From Lachnospiraceae bacterium (GTDB lineage: Bacteria; Bacillota; Clostridia; Lachnospirales; Lachnospiraceae): DNA of 64,000 bases. Below the pieces are notes generated by a model that was given only the letters and a program-made list of their open reading frames with translations, was not told where the DNA came from and ran no database searches. Shown here in pieces: positions 1 to 7,522 of this stretch. The position numbers and the translations under genes were made by a program. The stretch covers positions 1-64,000 of the forward strand of contig VSND01000006.1 in the NCBI GenBank assembly GCA_009774145.1. The letters run 5' to 3'. Numbering within the stretch: the first letter of the stretch is position 1; the number at the start of each line of letters is the position of its first letter.

Positions 1-90
1 GTCATCGTTTTCAAAAGAATTTTCGAAGACTTTCAAAGTACTGTTTAATTATCAAGGTTCATGTTTTGTTCCCGCCGTTTTTGCGGCGAC
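1..90 (-). other. Leader of an rRNA operon (16S lies beyond left edge)
   Basis: On the minus strand this stretch contains a GAACCTTGATAATTAAACAG-type sequence, which in Clostridia commonly sits just upstream of 16S rRNA. A consensus promoter lies directly upstream at 97-125. A small GC hairpin (CGCCG/CGGCG, about 72-87) lies near the expected transcript start. No mature rRNA is inside the window, so the operon itself is inferred from the leader only. Confidence 0.55.
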
Positions 91-96
91 TTGAAC

Positions 97-125
97 ATCT
101 TATCAAATCTTTTCTGCTTTGTCAA
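97..125 (-). promoter_or_regulatory. Sigma-A promoter for the rRNA leader
   Basis: Minus strand: -35 TTGACA at 120-125, a 17-bp spacer, and -10 TAAGAT at 97-102. Transcription would run left into the rRNA leader. It lies downstream of both tRNA-Ser genes, so rRNA could be transcribed on its own or together with the tRNAs. Confidence 0.7.
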
Positions 126-214
126 TACCCTTTTTTTATTTTTTTCAATCTGTATTTTCATACGGATTTGCGAAGCTTTTTGCTTCCGGTAGTAACGCCT
201 TTGCAAAAAAGAAC

Positions 215-302
215 GGAGAAAGAGGGATTTGAACCCTCGCGCCGCTACTAACGACCTACTCCCTTTCCAGGGGAGCCCCTTCAGCCACTTGGGTATTTCT
301 CC
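215..302 (-). tRNA. tRNA-Ser (anticodon GGA)
   Basis: The 88-nt minus-strand sequence starts GGAGAAATACCCAAGTGGCT and ends with the matching acceptor strand TTTCTCC. The anticodon loop CTGGAAA gives anticodon GGA, reading UCC/UCU. A long variable arm and the GGTTCAAATCC T-loop are visible, as expected for a class II serine tRNA. CCA is not encoded. It follows tRNA-Ser(UGA) in the same direction. Confidence 0.95.
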
Positions 303-360
303 AGAGTGCCTGTTATATCACAGACTGTATTCTATTCAACCACACTCTCTCGAGTGGAAC

Positions 361-445
361 GGAGAGAGTGGGATTCGAACCCACGCGCCCTTACGGACAA
401 ACGGTTTTCAAGACCGCCTCGTTATGACCACTTCGATATCTCTCC
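361..445 (-). tRNA. tRNA-Ser (anticodon UGA)
   Basis: The 85-nt minus-strand sequence starts GGAGAGATATCGAAGTGGTC and ends CTCTCTCC. The anticodon loop CTTGAAA gives anticodon UGA. A long variable arm and GGTTCGAATCC T-loop are present. It is the first tRNA after the promoter at 462-490 and is followed by tRNA-Ser(GGA). Confidence 0.95.
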
Positions 446-461
446 ATAAGCGACATACGAC

Positions 462-490
462 ATATTACCACTTTGTTTTGATTCTGTCAA
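462..490 (-). promoter_or_regulatory. Promoter of the tRNA-Ser pair
   Basis: Minus strand: -35 TTGACA at 485-490, 17-bp spacer, -10 TAATAT at 462-467, placed 17 bp upstream of tRNA-Ser(UGA). The rest of 491-686 is AT-rich near the promoter and shows no gene I can support. Confidence 0.75.
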
Positions 491-686
491 CTACTTTTTC
501 CCATTTTTTTTATTTTTTTCAAAAATAAAGTAAAAGCCGTTTTTCTTCCTGCGCTTCTCCCCCTTAAATATAGAGGAAACTGCCCGCAGGAACAGCCGGA
601 AAGACGCCTGTGGATTTCTCCCGGTGCGGCCGGTATTCCATCCGGAGTGCAGACTTAAAACTGCGGACACTGAATATCCGGCGCAT

Positions 687-909
687 ATGCAGAACCATTT
701 TCCATACTTAAAAGGTATCTGTATCTTTGTTACCATATGTTTGATTCCTGTCATTCACAAGACCGCCGCAGTTACGGCAAAGGAGGATTTACGCATGACC
801 CGGCCCCCGCTTTCCAGACAGATGAAAGACCTGGAAGAAGAAGCATCCGATGATCCATTATCACATATACGGCGGAGACGCGGAGCGCGTGATGGAAAAG
901 CCGGAATAA
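687..909 (+). pseudogene. Decayed LysR-family regulator fragment
   Basis: Reading from the ATG at 687, residues about 37-55 spell DLRMTRPPLSRQMKDLEEE, a near-perfect LysR recognition-helix region (consensus ...MTQPPLSRQIKxLEEE). The preceding residues (IFVTIC, then a scrambled AA-x-LRM stretch) match the LysR N-terminus only if small indels are allowed. After LEEE the similarity stops at once, where LGxxLF should follow. A different frame then runs to a stop at 907-909. No effector domain remains, so this is a fossil with most of the gene lost. The homology is recognised by eye, and the second part is unassigned. Confidence 0.5.
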
Positions 910-929
910 ATGCTTCCGCTTTCTGTCCG

Positions 930-2282
930 TCATTTCATGAGAAAGCGCTCCGGCATCCGGATCCCGGCCCGGCTTCGGATGCTTTCCGCCCGAAGCTTTG
1001 CCTCCTGGATCAGCGCCTTTTCGTCAAAGGTCAGGATCTTCCGGTCTCTCATGAGCCATTTCCCGTTGCAGATGGTGCTTTCCACATTAGTGGAATGCAT
1101 GGAGGTCACCAGATTGGCAATGGGATCATGCATGGGCTGCATCCCCACGGAATCCGGATTGATGATGATGAGATCCGCCTTCTTTCCCGGCTCCAGACTG
1201 CCATACAGCAGCCCGTCCTGCAGGGCCTTCGCTCCATTTGCCGTAGCCATCCGGAGGATTTCCTGCGCCTTTACCACCGTAGGATCCAGCCGCCAGCCCT
1301 TGTGGATCAGAGAGGTCACCCACATCTCATCTACCATGTCCATCCGGTTATTGGTGGGCGCGCCGTCCGTCCCGATCGCCACGCAGATCCCTTCCTGCAG
1401 CATCCGCGGCACCCTGGCAAAACCCAGCACCCGCATGGCGGAAGCCGGATTATGCGAGACTTTGACGCCGTGTTCCCGGAACATCTCCACCTCTCCATCT
1501 GTCAGCCATACGGTATGCGCCGCCAGCAGATTCGGGCCCAGAAATCCCAGGTCCTTAAGGTGTGTCACCGTCTGCACACCCAGACGTTCTTTCACATACT
1601 CCACTTCCGACTTCGCCTCTGCCACATGCATATGAATCCCGACACTGTACCGGTCTGCCAGCTCTTTTGTCCGAAGCAGCAGTTCGTCAGTGGCATTGAA
1701 GATCGTCCGGATCCCGAACCAGACCTCTATGCGTCCGTCCGCCGTCCCGTGAAATCTTTGGATGTCCTCCTCCTGCCGGTTCAGTTCTTCTTCTGTACTG
1801 TGCTGCCAGGCCTTCGGCAGTCCTTCCCCGCAGTCCATGACAGAATTCGCCAGCTTCGCCCGGATCCCGGCTTCTTCAATGGCTTTTGCCATGCCGGACA
1901 CAAACTGTCCGCCCGGCTCCGCAATCGCCGTCACGCCCGCCTTGATCTGCTCCGCCGCACAGAACAGGGTGGAAATATAGGAATCCTCTTCCGTCATACT
2001 GCTCTCATAGGGCCAGATCCGGTCATGCAGCCAGATCAGCAGGTCCACATCGTCCGCCAGCCCTCTTGCCAGCTGCTGGGACGTATGGACATGCGTATTG
2101 ACCAGCCCCGGAAGGATGAGCTTTCCGGTCAGATCCAGCACCTCATCGCAGGTGTTCTCATCCACCGGAGCCGTTCCCGCCTGCAGGATCCGGTCATCCT
2201 CAAACAGCAGATTCCCGTCCGTATAGACCTGCCCCTTATCATCCATCGTTACGATCATGGCATGCTTCAGTAATGTTCTCAT
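930..2282 (-). CDS. Amidohydrolase, adenosine/SAH deaminase-like
   Basis: A 450-residue metal-dependent hydrolase of the amidohydrolase superfamily, closest by motif to the cytosolic MtaD / chlorohydrolase group that deaminates S-adenosylhomocysteine, methylthioadenosine or related purines. Metal-site residues are visible: HVH at 64-66, HMH at 217-219, AHT at 255-257 and GTDGAP at 304-309, followed by NNRMDM. The C-terminal strand (KADLIIIN) closes the composite domain. It is a single gene with its own promoter, next to a LysR fossil and divergent from padR. The exact substrate cannot be read from the sequence; 8-oxoguanine or other aminohydrolases of this fold are alternatives. Confidence 0.85.
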   Translation of the reverse strand: MRTLLKHAMIVTMDDKGQVYTDGNLLFEDDRILQAGTAPVDENTCDEVLDLTGKLILPGLVNTHVHTSQQLARGLADDVDLLIWLHDRIWPYESSMTEEDSYISTLFCAAEQIKAGVTAIAEPGGQFVSGMAKAIEEAGIRAKLANSVMDCGEGLPKAWQHSTEEELNRQEEDIQRFHGTADGRIEVWFGIRTIFNATDELLLRTKELADRYSVGIHMHVAEAKSEVEYVKERLGVQTVTHLKDLGFLGPNLLAAHTVWLTDGEVEMFREHGVKVSHNPASAMRVLGFARVPRMLQEGICVAIGTDGAPTNNRMDMVDEMWVTSLIHKGWRLDPTVVKAQEILRMATANGAKALQDGLLYGSLEPGKKADLIIINPDSVGMQPMHDPIANLVTSMHSTNVESTICNGKWLMRDRKILTFDEKALIQEAKLRAESIRSRAGIRMPERFLMK

Positions 2283-2329
2283 AATTCCGCCTCTTTCCCT
2301 GTCTGAATTTCTGTTTTTACTTATTGGAA

Positions 2330-2358
2330 ATTATAACATGGAAAAGGACGGGAAACAA
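2330..2358 (-). promoter_or_regulatory. Promoter of the amidohydrolase gene
   Basis: Minus strand: -35 TTGTTT at 2353-2358, 17-bp spacer, -10 TATAAT at 2330-2335, about 48 bp upstream of the start codon. Seen directly in the sequence. Confidence 0.6.
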
Positions 2359-2444
2359 TCCGGCTTTTGATACCGGCAGTTCCCTCCTGTCTTTCTGATT
2401 TTTCACGTTTCCTTCTCCTTTCTGCATGGAGGTATTATATATAG

Positions 2445-2499
2445 TACTGTAAATTATAACAATTGCATCACCGGACGAATTGTACTATCATTTACAGTA
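2445..2499 (+). promoter_or_regulatory. PadR promoter with palindromic operator
   Basis: A perfect 10-bp inverted repeat, TACTGTAAAT (2445-2454) and ATTTACAGTA (2490-2499), encloses a second inverted pair ACAATT (2459-2464) / AATTGT (2478-2483). A plausible promoter, TTGCAT (2463-2468), 17 bp, TATCAT (2486-2491), lies inside the palindrome. A repressor bound here would cover the promoter. PadR proteins usually repress their own genes through palindromic sites, so autoregulation by the next gene is inferred. Confidence 0.6.
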
Positions 2500-2523
2500 T
2501 TAAACAAGGAGAACGATAAAATT

Positions 2524-3042
2524 ATGGCAGCTATTGATCTGATTGTATTGGGAATGCTGAAAAAACAGCCGCTGAGTGCATATGACATCCAGAAGCTGGT
2601 AGAATACCGGAATATTTCAAAATGGGTGAAGATCAGCACTCCTTCCATCTACAAGAAAGTAATTCAGCTGGAAGGCAAGGGGCTGATTAAAAGCCGGCCG
2701 GAACGGGAGGGGAAGATGCCGGAAAAGGCGGTGTACTCCCTGACCCGGACCGGGGAAGCGGCATTTGAAGAACTGATGCTTGAGATTTCCTCCAGACCGG
2801 TCAATATCTTCCTGGATCTCAACGCTGTAATCGTGAATCTGGAGAGCATGCCCCATGAAAAACAGCAGGAATGCCTGAACCGCATGACCCGCCAGATCGG
2901 CATCCTGAAAACCAGACTGGAAGAAAATCTTGTGCAAAAGGAAACATCTCCTGACATCCCTGCAACCGGCCTGGCGGTCCTGCAGCAGCAGTATGCACTG
3001 GCACAGGCGATCGAGGCATGGATCGTTTCGTTAAGACTTTAA
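2524..3042 (+). CDS. PadR-family transcriptional regulator
   Basis: A 172-residue regulator with the N-terminal winged helix of PadR (residues about 5-85: LIVLGMLKKQPLSAYDIQK, then the wing around GKMPEKAVYSLTRTG) and a longer helical C-terminal dimerisation part, as in the PadR-s2/YqjI class. AAGGAG lies about 11 bp before the ATG. A nested palindrome covers its promoter, which suggests autorepression. The gene it controls beyond itself is not obvious. The phosphatase gene 65 bp downstream may be co-transcribed, and no drug-efflux partner is adjacent. Confidence 0.85.
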   Translation: MAAIDLIVLGMLKKQPLSAYDIQKLVEYRNISKWVKISTPSIYKKVIQLEGKGLIKSRPEREGKMPEKAVYSLTRTGEAAFEELMLEISSRPVNIFLDLNAVIVNLESMPHEKQQECLNRMTRQIGILKTRLEENLVQKETSPDIPATGLAVLQQQYALAQAIEAWIVSLRL

Positions 3043-3106
3043 CAATCATCCCGCCCCGTGAATCTGTCCTGTTTTCATATCCCGGCAGGCGAAAAGGAGG
3101 AATATC

Positions 3107-3841
3107 ATGCGCTATATCGTCTCAGATATCCACGGCTGCTATGACGAATATCAGGAACTGCTTCAGAAGATTCATTTTTCACAGAAGGATACGCTCTACG
3201 TCCTTGGAGACGCCATGGACCGGGGACCGGAGCCCATCAAAGTGATAAAAGATCTGATGATGCGGGAAAACGTGGTCTACCTCGTCGGAAATCACGATTA
3301 CATGATGCTGCGGACCCTGAAAAAACTGGCCGTGGAGATCACGGAGGAAAACTGTGAAAACCATCTGGCTTCCGAGGATCTGCTGAATTATTTTTACTGG
3401 ATTCAGGACGGCGGCAGGACCACATCCGACCAGTTCCGGACCTTATCTTTGGAGGAACAGCAGGATATCCTTGCCTATGTCAGCGACGCACTGGTGTATG
3501 AAGTGCTGTATGAGCGCGGAAAAGAGCTGATCCTGGTCCATGCCGGAATCCGCGGCTTTGAAGAGAAAAAGGAACTGGACGACTATGATTTTTTTGATTT
3601 TATCTATGAACGCACCGATTACAGCCGAAGGTATTATCCGGATCCTCATAAGTTTCTGGTGACCGGGCATACGCCGACGCTCCTGATCCATCCGGACGGA
3701 CAGCCGCGGATCTATCAGGGAAACGGGCACATCGCCGTTGACTGCGGCTGTGTGTTCGGCGGCTGTCTGGCTGCATACTGCGTAGAGACAGAAGAGGCTG
3801 TCTATGTAAAGAGCCGGAAGAAAAATAACCCGTATGGTTAA
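3107..3841 (+). CDS. Calcineurin-like Ser/Thr protein phosphatase
   Basis: A 244-residue metallophosphoesterase. The dinuclear-metal motifs occur in order: DIHG (residues 7-10), GDAMDRGP (about 35-42), GNHD (about 62-65), HAG (about 146) and the late histidine in GHTPT (about 190). This matches bacterial PrpA/PP1-like phosphatases and the related diadenosine-tetraphosphatase group. It is cytosolic with no signal peptide. AAGGAGG precedes the ATG. It lies between padR and the GlsB-type gene in the same direction. Its substrate (phosphoprotein or dinucleotide) cannot be decided here. Confidence 0.85.
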   Translation: MRYIVSDIHGCYDEYQELLQKIHFSQKDTLYVLGDAMDRGPEPIKVIKDLMMRENVVYLVGNHDYMMLRTLKKLAVEITEENCENHLASEDLLNYFYWIQDGGRTTSDQFRTLSLEEQQDILAYVSDALVYEVLYERGKELILVHAGIRGFEEKKELDDYDFFDFIYERTDYSRRYYPDPHKFLVTGHTPTLLIHPDGQPRIYQGNGHIAVDCGCVFGGCLAAYCVETEEAVYVKSRKKNNPYG

Positions 3842-3914
3842 ATCCCGGTCTGTTAAAAAACAGACACCTGTGCTATACTATATATTATCATCATTACTCA
3901 GGAGGAATCAGAAT

Positions 3915-4157
3915 ATGTTTGGACTTATTACCGGATTGATCACTGGAGGAATCGCCGGATGGCTGGCAGGAAAGATCATGAACAACGAAGGCAGCATGAT
4001 GCGCAACATCCTTCTGGGAATCGTGGGCGGCATCGTGGGAAATGTAGTGCTCGGATTCATCGGCATCCACGGAAGCGGACTGATCGGAAGCATCATCGTG
4101 TCAGTCATCGGTTCCTGTATCATCATCTGGCTGGTAAACAACCTGTCCGGACGCTGA
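3915..4157 (+). CDS. GlsB/YeaQ/YmgE-family membrane stress protein
   Basis: An 80-residue, glycine-rich integral membrane protein starting MFGLITGLITGGIAGWLAG, with three hydrophobic segments separated by GG/GN turns, characteristic of the GlsB/YeaQ/YmgE (transglycosylase-associated) family. The ATG at 3915 is chosen because GGAGG lies at 3901-3905; the open frame extends upstream to 3834 without a ribosome site. In Gram-positives the family is linked to envelope stress and partners Asp23 proteins, but no Asp23 gene is present here. The exact function is unknown. Confidence 0.85.
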   Translation: MFGLITGLITGGIAGWLAGKIMNNEGSMMRNILLGIVGGIVGNVVLGFIGIHGSGLIGSIIVSVIGSCIIIWLVNNLSGR

Positions 4158-4188
4158 GAACATAAAGTAAACACAAGGAGATCATCCC

Positions 4189-4767
4189 ATGAAAACACGC
4201 TGTTTTGTATATTGCCTGTTATGTATCCTGCTCCTTACTCTGCTTGCGGGCTGTGCAGAAAAAGAGCCGGCATCCGATTCCGGGAGCCCCGCGTCAGACG
4301 CTGCAGCCGGTTCTGATGAGGCTTCAGCCTCAGACCCCGTCACGTTCGATGCGCAGACTCTGGACGGTGCTTCCCTCTCTTCCGATCTGTTCGCTGACTC
4401 CCGCATCACCATGGTCAATGTATGGGCCACCTACTGCAATCCCTGCCTGAATGAGATGCCGGGGCTTGGAGAGCTGGCTCTCACATACGATTCTGAGGAT
4501 TTTCAGCTGATCGGGATCATCAGCGACGTCATGGAAGGTGCAGACGAGAAGACGCTTCAGAAAGCTGCGGATCTGGTCGCGCAGACCGGCGCCGACTATC
4601 CGCATCTGCTCCTGAATGAATCGCTGTATACCGCGCTTCTGAAAGAAGTATCCGCTGTTCCTACCACCTTTTTCGTGAATCAGGACGGGCAGATTCTGGA
4701 TACGGTAATCGGTGCCATGGAAAAATCAGCCTGGGAGGAACAGATCGATGCGCTTCTGGAACCATGA
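4189..4767 (+). CDS. TlpA-like thioredoxin lipoprotein
   Basis: A 192-residue extracytoplasmic thiol-disulfide protein. The signal peptide ends in a lipobox, LLAGC, with the lipidated cysteine at residue 22. A low-complexity Ser/Ala/Asp linker follows (about 25-50), then a redoxin fold with the active site YCNPC (cysteines 83 and 86) and the cis-proline segment VPTTF (about 166). It is the first gene of a tight triad; its end overlaps the next small gene by 20 bp. The family reduces or oxidises partner cysteines at the outer membrane face; here the partners are probably the next two gene products (inference from context). Confidence 0.9.
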   Translation: MKTRCFVYCLLCILLLTLLAGCAEKEPASDSGSPASDAAAGSDEASASDPVTFDAQTLDGASLSSDLFADSRITMVNVWATYCNPCLNEMPGLGELALTYDSEDFQLIGIISDVMEGADEKTLQKAADLVAQTGADYPHLLLNESLYTALLKEVSAVPTTFFVNQDGQILDTVIGAMEKSAWEEQIDALLEP

Positions 4768-4900
4768 TCCTTCCCATCTGTGGCGGTACGGCGTCCTGGC
4801 AGGAATCCTGTGTATCGGCATCGGTCTGATGCAGGGGGATTTCACCGTCATCTGGCAGAAAGCCGTAATGATCTGCCTGGAATGCATCGGAATCGGATAA
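4748..4900 (+). CDS. Small CXXC protein, CD1871A-like
   Basis: A 50-residue protein with one hydrophobic segment (about 14-28) and a C-terminal tail ICLECIGIG holding a CXXC motif (cysteines 43 and 46). GGGAGGAA at 4733-4740 sits 8 bp before the ATG at 4748, inside the end of the TlpA gene, so translation is coupled. Tiny proteins with this tail are known between a TlpA thioredoxin gene and a 4Fe-4S membrane protein gene in Clostridia (Clostridioides CD1871A group). Its function is unknown. The CXXC could be a thiol relay or a metal/heme ligand. Confidence 0.8.
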   Translation: MRFWNHDPSHLWRYGVLAGILCIGIGLMQGDFTVIWQKAVMICLECIGIG

Positions 4901-4943
4901 ACCAGAAATACCGCCTGCAATTACATGAACCCCGGAGTTATCC

Positions 4944-5771
4944 ATGAAAAATATACGTCTTACCATACAACTTCTCTTTACCATCCTGACCAACGGTTAT
5001 CTCTACGGCTTTCTGTCCGGAAAGATCTGCCAGGGCAGGTCCAAATATGCCTGTGTGCCGGGACTGAACTGTTATTCCTGCCCCGGGGCCGTCGCATCCT
5101 GCCCCATAGGCGCGCTGCAGGCTCTGTTAAACCAGAACGGATTTCAGATCCCTTTCGGGGTACTGGGCTTTTTCTTCCTCTTCGGAAGCCTTCTGGGACG
5201 GACCGTATGCGGATGGCTCTGTCCTTTCGGGCTGGTGCAGGATCTTCTCCACCGGATCCCTGTTTTTCAGAAAAGAAAGAGACTGCCTTTTCACCGAATC
5301 TTAATATATGGAAAATATGCGGTTCTTCTGTTTCTCGTATGCATCGGCTCCATGTTCCTGTTCGGCGGCTTTGCCAGAATTCCGGCATTCTGTAAATATC
5401 TGTGCCCCTCCGGCACGCTTCTGGGGGCGCTGCCTCTGCTCTCTGCCAACGGACTGCTGCGAAGCCAGATCGGAGGACTCTTTTTCTGGAAGCTTGGGAT
5501 CCTGATCGTGATCCTGGTGCTCTCCGTAAAAATATTCCGCCCGTTCTGCCAGTACCTCTGCCCTCTGGGGGCGATCTACGGCTGGTTCAACCGCTTCAGC
5601 CTCGTGCAGATTCACTGGGAGGAAGAAGCATGCATCTCCTGCGGCGCCTGCCAAAAAGCATGTCCTGTCGATCTTTCCGCTCATGAGATCTCCCGCTCGC
5701 CGGAATGCATCCGCTGCGGAAGATGTGTGTCTGCATGTCCTGCAAGATGCCTGCATCTGAAAAAAATGTAA
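4944..5771 (+). CDS. NapH-like membrane polyferredoxin
   Basis: A 275-residue membrane iron-sulfur protein with several predicted transmembrane segments and repeated cysteine motifs: CPGAVASCPIGALQ (about 51-64), CGWLCPFGLVQ (about 91), CKYLCPSG (about 150), CQYLCPLGAIYG (about 201) and two classical 4Fe-4S sites CISCGACQKACP and CIRCGRCVSACP near the C-terminus. This is the NapH/CcoG-like architecture that moves electrons across or along the membrane. It closes the triad begun by the TlpA lipoprotein, suggesting electron supply to extracytoplasmic thiols. The physiological acceptor is not identifiable. Confidence 0.88.
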   Translation: MKNIRLTIQLLFTILTNGYLYGFLSGKICQGRSKYACVPGLNCYSCPGAVASCPIGALQALLNQNGFQIPFGVLGFFFLFGSLLGRTVCGWLCPFGLVQDLLHRIPVFQKRKRLPFHRILIYGKYAVLLFLVCIGSMFLFGGFARIPAFCKYLCPSGTLLGALPLLSANGLLRSQIGGLFFWKLGILIVILVLSVKIFRPFCQYLCPLGAIYGWFNRFSLVQIHWEEEACISCGACQKACPVDLSAHEISRSPECIRCGRCVSACPARCLHLKKM

Positions 5772-5800
5772 AGCCGCAGAATTCTCTCCTGCGGCTTTAC
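5768..5800 (-). terminator. Intrinsic terminator between convergent genes
   Basis: A perfect 12-bp stem GTAAAGCCGCAG / CTGCGGCTTTAC with a 9-nt loop. On the minus strand the stem is followed by ATTTTTT, a proper T-tract, so it terminates the minus-strand gene ending at 5815. On the plus strand no T-run follows. The stop codon of the polyferredoxin gene is inside the stem. Confidence 0.75.
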
Positions 5801-5814
5801 AGCTGATCTGATCC

Positions 5815-6487
5815 TTATGCACCGATCTGATCCGGAATATTCAGAAAGATTCCTCTGTCGTTCGGAATCATCCATGCTCCCTTAATCTTAAGTCCAAGCA
5901 TATGTTTACATGTATCCTGTTTCTGCTGATGTCTTTCCTGTATGCCGGTTCTGCTGATGGAAAAACAAAAGCCGTTCCAGCTGAAGCTGACAGAGGTCTG
6001 CCCCCAGCCGGTTGCCGCTCTGCTGCTGCATGGCAATATAGTCCCTGTAATACTGCTCATAATCCATTTCAGAATTCACACCGGCATTCTTTGATACCCA
6101 TAATGCAATCGGGTTTCCTTGACTCCTGCCATCCAGCTTTGACAAATGGGCATTCAGCGTTATCATTTCCGCCGGAGCAGCGCAACCCGGGTCAATATCG
6201 TTCAGATGAACAATGTTCCGGTACTCTTTTCCGCTGCGGTCTGTACCCCATAGGACAGCAACCGGGTCTTCTGCGGTTGAACTTTCATGGTACGCTGCAT
6301 TTATGGTACCGCCCCTTCCTCCAACACAGGCCAGCATATCTTTCCCCCATTGCAGTTCTCCTTTCTTTCCATCGGATGTTTCAAAGCGCATAACCATGTG
6401 CTTTCTCCCGGCAGCACGCGCATTTTTTGAAACATATCCGGCAGAACCGTTTTCACCTGACAGTCTTAAACTTACATTTCCAGGCAT
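5815..6487 (-). pseudogene. Unknown protein gene with probable frameshift
   Basis: The minus-strand start at 6487 (MPGNVSLRL...) has AAGGAG 8 bp upstream. The frame runs to a stop at 5906 (193 residues), but its last 20 residues look non-coding. Skipping one T in the TTTTT run near 5965 (minus strand) joins the frame to a continuation ending ...IPNDRGIFLNIPDQIGA at 5815, just before a terminator. The restored protein would be about 223 residues with no signal peptide or membrane segment. I do not recognise the family. The slip is either a real mutation, phase variation at a homopolymer, or an assembly error. Confidence 0.5.
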
Positions 6488-6801
6488 TTCATGTCTCCTT
6501 TCTTTCCATTTTCTCTGTTGTACCATGTTTCTGCATATGTTGTGCTGATCTTCTACATGTCCCTCACCTCCTGTATGTTCTTCTATATAAACGGCACAGA
6601 GTTCCTGCACGCACAGAGCCAGGAACCATGTGCTGTTTATCCCGCTTTTCCGGCAGCTGTCAAACACCGGATGTACCTTTTATCATCTGATACGAAAGAC
6701 GCCTGATATGATCGCTCTGAAAAAATACATCTTTTTTCCGCCATACTTCCCCGCAGGATATCGTCTCATTTCTTCCGAATAAAGGATGTTGTTTCAAGTG
6801 A

Positions 6802-6830
6802 ATTATATTATATCAATGTTATACTGTCAA
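6802..6830 (-). promoter_or_regulatory. Consensus promoter facing the unknown gene
   Basis: Minus strand: perfect TTGACA (6825-6830), 17 bp, TATAAT (6802-6807). It would give a leader of about 305 nt before the start at 6487. The leader (6488-6795) holds a 28-codon frame starting MRRYPAGKYGG with a weak ribosome site and otherwise no feature I recognise. This explains most of the 466-bp gap to marR. Confidence 0.7.
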
Positions 6831-6903
6831 TACTGGTTTTATCTGATATTTACAGTACTTACCCACGACGGGCGTCCAGGGCTTTTCCTTCCCCATCTTC
6901 TTC

Positions 6904-6932
6904 TTTACAAAAATACTACTATATCGTATAAT
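6904..6932 (+). promoter_or_regulatory. marR promoter
   Basis: TTTACA (6904-6909), 17 bp, TATAAT (6927-6932), giving a very short 5' leader of about 15 nt with GGAGGA at 6941-6946 almost at the transcript start. Confidence 0.6.
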
Positions 6933-6953
6933 CTGATGCAGGAGGAAATGATC

Positions 6954-7439
6954 ATGAACATGAAAGCAGGCCATACGATCTCACAGATCCGTCAGGTCAG
7001 CAACCGGATCTTTGAACGGATCCTTTCCGAACGGAAGATCGACGCATTTAACGGAGCCCAGGGACGGATCCTCTATGTACTGTGGCAGGAAGAGCAGATT
7101 TCTCTCCGGGAGGTGGCCGACCGGACCGGACTTGCCGCCACCACCCTTACCAGTATGATCGACCGCATGGAGGCTGCCGGACTGGTCCGGCGAACTGCGG
7201 CTCCGGACGACCGCCGGAAGACGCTTCTTGCGTTGACGGAGAAAGCCCGGGAGCTTCAGCCGGATTATATGGCGGTGTCCGCGCAGATGAACAGTATCTT
7301 TTATAAGGGATTTTCCGAGGAAGAGATCCGGCTGTGCGAAACCATGCTTGTCAGGATCCATGACAATCTGAAACAGCATGATCAGATGTTCCAGAACACG
7401 AAAAAACAGCAGAAACCTGAAAAAGACGTGCGCGGATGA
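6954..7439 (+). CDS. MarR-family transcriptional regulator
   Basis: A 161-residue winged-helix regulator. The core runs from SNRIFERILSE (about 15-27) through helix-turn-helix ISLREVADRTGLAATTLTSMIDRME (about 48-72) to the wing DDRRKTLLALT (about 81-91) and a C-terminal dimerisation helix. The ATG at 6954 has GGAGGA at the best distance; the open frame upstream is not coding-like. MarR proteins normally repress adjacent genes in response to phenolic or oxidising ligands. The following gene at 7523 is the likely co-transcribed target. Confidence 0.88.
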   Translation: MNMKAGHTISQIRQVSNRIFERILSERKIDAFNGAQGRILYVLWQEEQISLREVADRTGLAATTLTSMIDRMEAAGLVRRTAAPDDRRKTLLALTEKARELQPDYMAVSAQMNSIFYKGFSEEEIRLCETMLVRIHDNLKQHDQMFQNTKKQQKPEKDVRG

Positions 7440-7522
7440 ATGAGGGCTGCAGATAACCGGATATGGATTCCCGGCCGGTACGCCAAAAGGGTGGAAGCAA
7501 AATCGGAATCAGGAGGATAATG

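Noticed and set aside
491..754. 87-codon minus-strand frame before the tRNA promoter
   Set aside because: It overlaps the promoter and the LysR fossil, is lysine-rich at the end because of the AT tract, and shows no coding signal.
910..2273. Long plus-strand frames over the amidohydrolase gene
   Set aside because: They are antisense to a gene with intact metal-binding motifs; only the short LysR-like part before 909 was kept.
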